Positions 17,435-29,400 of a stretch of DNA of 60,000 bases are shown here, in pieces; position 1 is the stretch's first letter; each line of letters opens with the position of its first letter. The notes beneath the pieces are model-generated. The model was not told the DNA's origin. It saw only the letters and a program-made list of their open reading frames with translations, and ran no database searches. Both the position numbers and the translations under genes were made by a program. Source of the DNA: Branchiostoma floridae (lineage: Eukaryota > Chordata > Leptocardii > Amphioxiformes > Branchiostomatidae); the NCBI RefSeq assembly GCF_000003815.2, contig NC_049984.1, positions 11,160,718 to 11,220,717 on the forward strand, in the 5' to 3' direction.

Positions 17435-20400
17435 CTGGAGGCAGAGAAAGAACAAACAGTCAAGGTTAAAGGAGATTACCCGTCACTCTACTCACTATCA
17501 ACCAATCACAGAATCGCCTTAATGTTTTATTAAGGCAAAGCCGATTCTCTGATTGGCTGGCAGCTGGCTAAAGGCATATCGCCTACTTTTAAGTGAAAAC
17601 ATAAGCCCTGTTAAGCTGAGCTTCTTCAGAATATACGAGGGTGAGTCAGAAAGTAATGCAAGTGGTTTCATAACAGACTCGTTTTATTATCAATTGAGTT
17701 GAAATTTGGCACAAAAGTAGCGACATATGTCCTCTTGAGATTGAATGTTTTAAATCTGTTCTTTATTATTTTATGAGCAACTGAGTTGATTTCAAGATGA
17801 ACACACCCTTAGTACCTTGTCAGACTAGCGATTCCTCTAAATCTGACCCACTAAAAATCACTGTAGGAAGTTGAAATTACCCATGTATAATACCAAATGT
17901 CTCTATAGATTGCGTGCCAATTTTCATCTCTAAACTCGTAATGGTTCTTTATTTACAGCTGCTAGGATGCAGTAAGTTGTGTTATAGAGCTGTTGGATTT
18001 ATACACGAATTCGTGAGTTGTTGGTTAAAAGACTGCTTTTCCATTAACCAAAAGAAACGAAACTTTACACAGTTATTAACTGTTTAAAGGCCAAAAAGGG
18101 TGCTGAGTTTCATTTCTCTTTGTTAATGGAAAAGAAGGCTACGGAAAGTTTTAATAATAACACCGCAGATCTCATGACCCTGAAGACCGCGTATACCTCA
18201 CTCTACACCAGCAACGAAAAAAGAAAAACTGCTCAGATTTCAGAGTTAAAATTAAGCGTGTGGCTTATAGAGAAATGCAGCTTATTACATGTGCAGGCTT
18301 AGTCTCCTACAATAGCAAACATTGGTTTAGGGATATTCTTAATTGTACGTTAATTGGACCTCTCTTTTCTTCTGACGGGATACCAAGGGTGTGGTCACCT
18401 TGAAAGCAGCTCAGTCACTCATAAAATAATGAGCAACAAATTTTGATATTTCAATCTCAAGAGAAGATATGTCTTAACCTTTGTGCCAAATTTCAACTCA
18501 TTCGATCAAAGAACGAGTCTGTTATGAAACCACTTGCATTACTTTCTGACTCACCCTCGTATTGTATAGGCCGCGGGTGAAGCTGTGCGTAGGGTTATGA
18601 GATACTGTTAATTTCATGAATCCATGTGTGTTGGTCTTCTCCGATAACGCGTGGCTTGTGGACCAGCGGTAAGGCTGGATATTAAATATGAAATATACAA
18701 ATGAAAGTGTTGTCCTTATGATAATGTCAAGCTGAAACTCGTTTGTTAGTCTTGTAAATGGAGACACTCACAACATGGATTGAAACACGCGGGAAGCTCT
18801 CGGGATCTACTGTTGAACTTGCCCGGATATGAAGCACTAATCTTCAGATTATACATTGTGTATTAACGTTTGCGTGCAATAAGTCGCTTCTAATGCCTCT
18901 AACATCGTAATTACGAACACCCATTTTATATGCTATTTCCTTACACTATTCTGCACAATATTTTTGATAACAGCATCTTGGTATGATTGCCTTATCGTCT
19001 CAAAACAACAAATGATAATACAGAACAATTCTTCATCTTGTTGTAGACACCACGTTACCTTCTGTCTCACCTCTGTGGAATGTATGAAGGCGTATAGTCA
19101 ATATTTATGAGTCCGTTCCTCATGGCATCCTCAGCAGGGTCGTAGCGGCCGCCGTTGTACTTCCTAATTTGGTCGTCGCTAAAGTACCTGTCCACGGTCA
19201 AGTAGTCTTTGCTTATCCTAAAAAAATAGACATAGACACAGATGGCGATGAAAAACTTACATCGCCATGGGGCGTATCAAGAACCAAAGATACAAGAATG
19301 TCATTTGGAATACATTCGTGGATCACCGTATAGGTGGAATCAGTAGAATATCTTAAAGTCTCTTAAAAGAAGACTCCGCTCAGGTGGCGTCGCCAAAAAT
19401 CAATTTACTGTCACCAATCAGGAGCTAGCATATGATAAAAGGTTTATGATCAGAGGTGTATATATGATGACGTAAGGCTCGATTGGTTCCTATAATCACC
19501 AAGCAAATCAAAGTGCGAGCGAATTTCCCTGCAATGTATCTTTAGAGAATTTATCGTATTGACATCATCCCGTTGTTTTCGTGCGCCCCATGTCACTTGA
19601 TCTCTTTTATTACTCTCCCTGGCTGACTATATTCCCTTGCCGCTTCTAACAATCGGTGATAATGCTAGCTAGAGTGTAAACTTTGCTTCTGATAATTTAC
19701 ATCTCTACGATAAACATTCGAAATGTCTTATTTGTGTAGCTAGGCCATGTTATGTTGACTTTGATTAACGTTAAATGCCACTGCGGATGGATATAAAATA
19801 ATATTGGAATTCCGCTCTATGGCAGGAGTGAACGTCGGGCATGTCCAAAATTGTACAAATCATTTGAAGCTCTTTTGCTGTAAAGTAATTTTTCGTTTCC
19901 GCCTGATGTATAGTTAAAAACTGTATTGTGCTTATGGGTAACAATCTGCGGGTACCGTTATTGCCACTGTTCACACGCGTGGTCTTCGTTCATCGTGCAG
20001 TTAATCCCATTGATCCTGCGAAGAGCTCGAAAAACGTGAGCACTAGAGCACGTTCTTACATTTGGTATTTCGTTTCCTTATTAATGCACCAGATTTCAGC
20101 TTCCTTCCACGTAGAGCCGGGAGAGGGCAGATGGGGACAGATGGGGATAGACCGATAGCTTTCTCCTTAGTTATATGTAGATAACGATAACAGATGAGCT
20201 CTGCATTACCTACTTTCTCAACTTGAGTTTCTCCAGTGAGTCTTCCTCGGATTCCTCCCCTGTGGTGTCGTCATCCTCCACACTTTTCCTGATACTGCTG
20301 CCGTCCCTCTCCAGCTCTCGCCGCGGACAGCAGCAGCTACAGCAACCACTCGGCTTACAGCAGCCGCTGGAATAATGTCATGCCTTAGCGTACATGTTCA

Positions 20401-23400
20401 AGTACATATGAAGTTTCGTTAATGTCTTTCTGTCTTAGTGCTGAACTATATTTCCCTGTCATTTGTGCTGAACTACGTTACTTCGCCTATGTTGCAGAAC
20501 TATGGTGTTGGGTAATGTCTCCCTGTCCTTAGTTAGTGCTGAACTATGTTTCCCTGCCCTTAGTGCTGAACTATATTTCCCTGTCCTTAGTGCTGAACTA
20601 TGTTTCCCTGCCATTGGTACTGAACTACGTTACTTCGCCCATGTTGCTGAATTATGGTGTTGAATAATGTCTCCCTGTCCTGTGCTGAGTCCTGAATCAT
20701 GTTTCCCTGTCCTTGGTGCTGAACTATATTTCCCTGTTTTTAGTGTTGAACTATGTTTCCCTGTCATTCGTGTTGAACTACGTTACTTCGCCCATGTTGC
20801 TGAATTATGGTGTTGAATAATGTCTCCCTGTCCGGTGCTGAGTGCTGAATCATGTTTCCCTGTCCTTGGTGCTGTATCATCTTCTTGGCTCGTCCCGGTG
20901 CCTGCGTCTATCCTTTACAACGGTATTACACTTATTTCTATTCCAACATTTGGTCATATTTTTCGTGTGACAATTTCATTTAATCTTTATACCACAGCAA
21001 GTGTCATAACCGCGCGCACCGATGTTCGGATGGTTTCGAAGGAGATGTCAACATGACAAGAAAATACCGACTCGGGAAAAATATGGTGGGGGGGCCTTGC
21101 CTTGTAGAAGTGACACTAGTGAGGTAGCGATGAGTGTAGTTGTAGGAATAAATAAGTGATATAGATGTAGATGTGACACTAGCTAGGTAGCCACGAGTGT
21201 AGTTACCAAATCGGCACGTGTCACATCTTTTGAACATACGACTAAAAGACTCGTTGGCTGTGATGCCATGCTATGTAGTTTCAGTCCTTATTGCAGCGTT
21301 TGCGGTCTCTATTTTGACCAGTAAGGCATTTCACTATCTCCGCAGATAAGGTTTTTTTCTTTGGTTAAAATGTTTCTAACTAGTTCCTTATGTCCCACCT
21401 CTAGCAGTCAATAACTCGTGCCCAGGGAGAAATCGATAAAGCTCTCACTTTAGCCCGATAAATAGACCCATGTCTGGAGTAGGCTTACTCTCTATCACCC
21501 ACGGGCCGACCAAAATACGGCGTAGCTCACGTTTCATCGATTACTAAAAGAGCCTTGCAGGGACAACTGATGTTGATATCCTCTGTGCATTGTCACCACC
21601 TATACAAGGCGATGTACACGCAATGTCCTGCTTCATCAATCATTTGCCGTTTATAAAAGTGTATAAAACTTTTGTTCTTTCCTTTCTCATTTTGCTGCCA
21701 CCTTTCAGTCCAATACAAATTGATAAAAGAAGTGAAATAGATACCTTGGTCTGCAGCAAAATATTCTGCACGACTTCTTGTCTTTTGCTTTCGGCGGTGA
21801 ATGTTTTCGTCTGTCTGAGCATTTTCTGTTTAGCTTCTTCTTGGCTAGAGATGCTTCTGTCGTTGCGATGGGGTCGGCCGCCTCTGAAAAGATGCGTGGC
21901 AAAATATTGGTTCACCCATTTATATCAACAATTGTGACAGTCGTCAGATAATAAGATCTTTATTGCACAAATGCATTGAAAATGAGTTAAGTCATGCTTC
22001 CAATTCTACAAGTATCCCATTACATCACTTCCGCCTTATTACATGCCCCAAATATGCAAAATCCACAACACTGCCGACTGACATTAACAGACACACCAAC
22101 TGATTACAATACCTACGTTTTCACAGAGGTAATAAGTCATTGGTTGAATGCTGCACAACATCATGGTTATATCATTCCGATTTCTATCAACACATTGCAT
22201 GGGTTGGTCCCAATTAAACCATGAACAAATTGGGCTCACTCTGGTCGATTGTTTACCTGAGTCTTCTCCAACATTGTATCTCTTGGCCGCTTTCTCCGGG
22301 TCTCTGCGACAGTCGGCTCGGTTCTTCTGCACACAGACCACCACCCACACCGTGAGCGGCATCAGGATGATGATACAGATGCCTGCCCAGAAGGAGTCAG
22401 CTATGTACACCCCTCCTCCTCCCCCTCCTCCCGTAGAACGTATGGGCGTGGTGTCCCTGACGCTGTCATCTATTTTGATACATTCTGCAGGCATAACAGA
22501 TACGGATAGTATGTTTGTTACGTTCGTCGTAGGTCGTGGTATGATATTGATGTTGTAGAATTGTTAAGCAGGCTGTGACAAGCAGCCGCCAATAACTGAA
22601 CTTTGTTCGCCACATACACGACCGTCCCAACAATGCCCTCAATTTTCCATCGCACGACGAATGTAGCTGGGCCCGAGTTGACTCGGACTCTATTTCACCA
22701 GGAGAATCATCTATAGATCAGACCGTTAACTGTCTCTCTCAACAATTTCTTTCATAGCGATCTCTTATGCAGGTCGAATAAGGGTAAATCCCACATCTCT
22801 TTAATATGGTCAAATATGGTCCAATGTTTTAATTGGAGATTGTCAATGTTGGTGTAATTGTCTCAAATGATAAAGCCAGCCTACATCTGATGCAGCTCAC
22901 ATTAATAATCAGTACCAACTTTTATCATAGGTCTAATATAAAGTTTATAGACGCACACATCTGAGACAGCTAAGCTGTGCCAATGACGGTAATCTAAGCT
23001 TTATACAGAAGGAAATACAGCCCGCGTTTATAATAACATTTCCTCTAGTATTCATTTGCTTTGCAGGATCTGAAGTACGATAATCCCCCACGCTAAGTAC
23101 CTAGATAGGTTGGCGACTGGTGGGAATACGAGATCAGAGAATTCAGCGCCAAAACTTGGTCTGAGCAAGTTTGTTGGTGAAAATTGATTCTCGCAAAATT
23201 TCCCGCGTTTACTATACTGACTGTCTGTATGCATGGTTGTTATCGACCTATTATAATGGAGTTAGGGCAGAAGAGTGGCTTCACTCTGATATGTGGGTTA
23301 CAGTCATCGTGTTATATTGCCGTATTTTTTGTCAGCATGTTATGTAAAGGGCACAACAAAAAGATCGATAATACGCGCGTAGCAATCAAATAGCTAGCTG

Positions 23401-26400
23401 CAGCACTTTCTCTTTGCCCGGGTGTCAGCGTCTAATTTAATAGTTAATTGGAATCGATAGAAAGTTTTATCACTGGAGGTTCTAGCTCACTCTATTCTTG
23501 GCTGACCAACAGTTGAGGCGCCATCGGGATTAAGGCCCCGAGCCCCAAAGTCTATTCCCTTTTCATATCTAACCTGATTAATCGTGCTGCAATTTACCAA
23601 AACCCACGTCAAAACAGGAGCTCTTTGGCGCCATGGCCTGACACTCCTTTTCCTAAAAAAAATCTCGGTTTTATATAAACACTTGTCACTTGGTTGGCAC
23701 GCGTTGGTTGTCTTCGGACGACATAAAGTCAACCAATATGAACATTTCTGGTCCAATTTTATTTGGTATTACATCATGGGGAGTGTAAACTGTTAGAAAC
23801 CTACACATTTTGGACTCATCAGGGCAAACAAACCTTCTCGCAACCGGACGGGGTGAGACATTGTCTCCCAATAACCTTTGACCCATTGGTGACGCCACAC
23901 GTACATAGAGACACGTGGCCAGAGTTAATGGGCCAGATAGCTGAAGAGGACTGAGAGATCTAGTCGAAAGTCTCGCTCGATTAGTTCAATTGTTTTGAGT
24001 TGGTGAACAGTTAAAATTCATAATAATTTACCGACTCATGAACTTTGCTAAGCTCTGTTACAACTGTTGTATGTGTCAATGATAGTATGAGTAGCGCACC
24101 TGTTCTGGTCGGCTGACACGTACAGTAGTATCCTGGTAGGGCACCGGGACATATAGCGTTGTTGGGCACCACCGTCCGGTTCTCTGGGGAAACAAATTTA
24201 GACGGAGAAAAAACAGTAATTCAAAAGGAAACGGTCAAGAAATGGCAGGGTGTCCACTAACTAGGTTTTGTCGCTCTTACCGTATTCAAATTGTATTGTA
24301 CAGACAGTTGTTCAATTGCATCGATGGTTGAATTCATGAATGTGGTGAAGAATACCAGGAATCAACTTGTTCATATCTGTGTCTTATAAAAGGTTATTGG
24401 GTGAACTTGAATTGTTCATGCATTGGGCCACTGTAAAAACCAGAGTTGACCTCAGACCTTTGCCAAATGATGTTAACCTTTTAGAGTGACGTATCATAAT
24501 TTTTTTTACGTAAAGATAGGGCAAACAAGGTCCTCATTTGCATAAATCATATCAGTTTATCATCTTCTTCTTCCAAATAACACACGGTGTGCAATGTGTG
24601 TGTTTTACATTACCTAAGAAAGTTATTGTAGCATTTCATCATAAATTATGTAAATGTGGACCTGATTTATATTTGTATGTCTAATAATCTTCACATTTAC
24701 CTGAGTACCAAATTCCACAAGAATGAAATTTCAATCATTTGCCGCTGTGAAATTTATTTTATGTTAGTTATGCAAGTTGTGTCTTCATTTGTATAATTGA
24801 TATCTATCGACATTCCTCGCTTTCTAAGTAACATATGTCACGTGTTTGGGAGTTCTGTCATGAAATGCAATCATGCGATTAACACAGAGACAAACGACAC
24901 CTAAAACGTGATGATAGTTAACTGGACTGCAGGTGTGCAACCCAATACTAATTGAGGCACTAATGGTGAAGGCAATTAAAAGTCATATCAAAAATGCCTG
25001 AACCTATCATTAATACGGCAGTTACCACCTTTGACATATCTTAGAATGAAGACCTCCTTACGCGGAATGCTGAAGTAGTCGGCTATAAACCCTGCTCCGG
25101 TCCCAGCATTGGTGGCATTCCCTGCAACGAACCTGACCACCAGGGTGCGGCTGATGGACGTGTACTGTAATGTGCCTCTAGCGGAATAAACCGGAAAGAC
25201 ATATCACTGGGAGAGCTACATACAGCCTCAGGTCATATACGATCAGTTAAGTCCTGTGCCCATCTAACAGATACCATCAGACATTGCTGGAAGGCACAAT
25301 ACGACAATGTTGCTTCGGTATAAAATAAAAGGGTCACATCTGTCGACACATGCGTCTTCCTCTATCATGACGAGCTAAGGGGGTGCTCCGTAAATAACAC
25401 AAGTGTCGTGAACTCTGCAGCACTCTTTGCAGCAGGACATCGATTTCTCTCGTGTGATGGCAGACAGACTTTAGATGGGCTCTGTCTGTTATTCAGCAGA
25501 CACAACAGGCACATTGTAGCAACTCATTCTCTTGCACAGAACCTCGCCCGCGGCATTTACAATATACGTAGGACACAATGTAGGAGAGGCTCTGCTAATG
25601 CGTAGGTCACAATTGGAAAAAGAGGCCCTGTCGGGCAGTTAACGGATTGTTTTGGGCACTTTTGGGACGCCCTGAGGCTACCGGGTTATATCAGGGCCCG
25701 GCCGGGCCCCGGATTTTTTTAAACTCGGAGGTAAAATCAACCCGGGACCCGGCAACAAATAGATGCCGTGACCTACTCGTGAGAACACCGGTACCGAGAG
25801 GTGCACCCACGGCATCCAGCAGTCCACCTGGACACATTTGTGGCTTCGTAGCCAGGCCGGGGCTACACGCGGAATCAATGCATTGTGACGGAAGTATTAA
25901 CCGGAATGATGTTTCCACTTTTGTGGGCGTGCAGAATCAAAGAATTGGTTTTACCTGAATACAATATTTAGGCGAATATCTGATTGGATGACTCGGGGCT
26001 ACGTCCACATAAGTGAAAGCCTGATTTAGCAGAGCCTCCCTAAAGTATAGGCCTTGGGCGAGGCTCAGGTAGGAGAATGCGACAACTGTGATCAACCAAC
26101 GTCAAAAAAACCCGGCTATGATTGCTTCATGATGCCTGCAGTGTGGCAGACCACCAGTGAAGGTCACATGTCGCATGGACTAGTGCGATAAGCCTCCACA
26201 TTTCAAACTGTCTGAAATTATCAGAAGGAATCAACCGACAGTCGTGGGATTCTTTTGGGTTTGACATTAAATGCCTAGGGTATACGTATACGCGAACCTG
26301 ACAGAAAAAAATGAGTTGTAGTCAGCGGCCGACGAGAGGTCTTATTTTTGTTTACACGTTTGTGTCTCTTCATTCGTACCCGACATAGCCCGAAAAATGC

Positions 26401-29400
26401 ACGTCTTCCATGATACACGATAATAGTACAGTGCTTTGGAACTTTGGCGTTTTTCTATCTATTAGGACGTTACTTTTTTGACGGTGGCCTCCGACATATC
26501 CACTACGGCAGTGTGTGTTCCATACGGTACCTGTCGGTGATTTCCCCGCACAGGACAACCTCGCCCCCTCGCTCCACCCCGACAAGAACCACGTGATCTT
26601 GCGTGCAGTTCTTGGACTTCAGAATGTCGAAGGTTGAGAACGACAGCATCACCTTGTGGCCCTTTGGCGCGTGGATGACGTAATGGTAGTCCAGGCCACT
26701 GGGATAGGGGTTGGGAAAGTTGGGAGATTGCATCGTCCCTGCATGGCGTGCGTCTAGTTCCACTGCTCCGGACATTTCTTGGACTGAAAGATTTAACAGA
26801 AATTGCAATAGAGCTCTTCTCTTTTCAGCCTTATTCTTATGGTACTGTATCAAACAATTGCTTTAGTTATAGGAAACTCACCAAAGGATTCATGGCATAT
26901 GATAAAGGGATTTATCAGGAGATAGATAAATTTTCGAGTACATAGAATGGTTTAATGTCTACTTACATCATGTATAGGTTGTGTTAAACATTAAGACTTC
27001 TGCTTGGGCTCTCTAGTTGGGCTGTGAAAGCAACCCTGAGGCACCCTTACCTACAGTGTACGACGCCATGTACCCGGGGTAGCTTCCGTAGCCATCCGAA
27101 TGGAACCGTAACCTCAGGAGGCTTCCGTATGTGATGTACTTCATACGCTGCAGGTCTCTAGTCCTATCTCCACACAGCGTTATGGCAATGTCTTCTCCGT
27201 CCAGAAACATCTGTAGAAAATCTTGCCGACATTCCCTGGAGTACTGCAGATGGAACGATGTGAATTCAAAGAACACCCGGTATCCCTCCGGTGCTGTCAC
27301 CGTTGTCGTGCAGTCCACGTTGTTGAAGTAGCTTCCCCAGAAGGACAAACTTTCCAGGGTACCATTAGGCGACGTGTGGGTTTCGTTCCTACAGAGCTCC
27401 ACATTTATAGTTTTAAAGGACGCTTCAAAACCGCTGCAGGAGTTGGAGTGATCGGATATCAGTGTAATACGGAGGGTATCGCCCAAGGAGACTCTTTGAA
27501 GGTCTTGGAGGTTAGAGGTGTAGTTCCCACAATTCTTTGTGGTTGGCCCATCGTCGCCATCTTGGATAGTGACGTAGTCATACAGGCAATTTTCTTGATA
27601 TTCTACACAAAAGCTTGTAAAGCGCAAAGCCAACCTGTATCCTTTAGGTGCTGCCACAGTTACGGAGTAGTTGGAGTTCTTGGGATAAAAATGGGGAAAG
27701 TTTGGGCTGCGAATTGTTCCATTCAACCCCCTTATTATGACGTTGCTTGCGTGTGGTAGCCGCTGGTTTGTTTGTGCTGTAATGACAAAGGCAGGTATTA
27801 CTACGCTAGGACGAACTTTTGTATGATAACACGTTACAAAAGCGCATTTCATCAATACCGACAATGCGTAATTCTTCTAACAGATACCATTCCAAGAGCA
27901 TTACACGATATAACCAGTTTCACAATGGGATTGCCGCCTATGGCTGCGGGGAATCTGATTATTACAACCCATTTCATTTACAACCTCATGTGGTAGCCCC
28001 GGCCTGGGGCAAGATTTGCAAAGTGCGATGCCGAACCTGGCAACAGACAAATGATATTAAGCCTAGCCTGAGTTATTGGCATCAAGTGAGCATCCTCATC
28101 AGCTTTTCCCACGAGGCACCTCCTCTTATACCACATTAGTCTGATAAACGATAATGGAGAATTTAGTTGGATCATGAACTTCGATAACCTTTTCCTGGAG
28201 ACGTATTGCCGCTGGGTTCCGCAGACTTACGCCGCTGGGATCTGATTACACTAAGGTATGCGGCAATACACCCCAACTGTTAAGGCGATGAAGGCTTTAA
28301 TTTGTCAGGTGCCGGCGCAATGGCTCACCTAGTCACCAGCGCGACGTGACAGTGGTATGATGCCAGATTCTTGGGCAATTGTGCATCACGTATAAAGCAA
28401 ATTTCAGTACCAAAACCTCCGTAAAAACAGCAATGGTGTTAAGTGTTACATGTCTTTTAAAGGCTCAATGGTGGAAGTTGAGGATGCAGTCCAGATAAAT
28501 GGATATTTCCATACGTGGTAACTTTATCATTGCTTATCAATGATGTTCAGGCAGAGTTAAACGTGATCTTGTTACTACCACAGCTACAGTTCGTAACCAA
28601 TCTATACGCAGCAGGTTATTAGGCACCAAAGTAGCGGTCTATTCTTTTGAGCCGATTCTACCTGAAGCGGCCTTCTTGCAGACGTATCGAGCTTTGCTCG
28701 AGCAGCTTAGTCCGTTCCAGTACAGTCGGTCCTCTAGCCCGGCCTGGCCGCCATCATTGCCGCCGGGTCCGTACTGCAGCGCCAGGCACTCTTCCCGCGG
28801 GGCGCGCTGGGAGTTATGGGTTGTCTCGTTCCGACCCGGGATCCAGTCTGCAGGAAGACAAAGCGGAATGAAAATTGATTTCCTGACCCATGTCCTTAGT
28901 AACCTACCCCGTCTGCAACGCAACTGATAAATTGTCCAGGGTAGAGGACGAATTATCATCGTCAAGAAGCGCATGATTGCTTTATCTTATAATCAGAATC
29001 AGGATGATTTATTGTAAACTAGAGCATTTTCATTAGAATTGTTCCTCTGGAAGTACGTTCTCTCAAGACCTTCCTGCTAGTACATAAAACACTACTATGT
29101 CGTCTCCCGACTGATATATACCCCCCAAATCTGTCCTGATGGAGAATTGATGCACAAGTAGTACTTTATATATCACCTCTGAATCTGAAGTCGGACCCGT
29201 CTGTCCAGTGCCACTCTTCCCTCCCGGGGTGTCGCCTGGCGCCCAGCCAGTAAAGGATTTTCGGATCGAAGTCTTCCCTCTGCAGGAGCAGTTGTTGGAG
29301 CGTGAAGAAAGAAGTTGGCAGGGAAAACGGTTACTTTGAAGTAAGTGCCTATGAGTCTTTACAGTAAATTCGATTAATTCTAAATAAAGACCCAACCTCA

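Noticed and set aside
18120-18302. Transposase remnant inside the foldback element
   Set aside because: No DDE/DDD motif or helix-turn-helix visible, and the mirror symmetry of the element explains the sequence.
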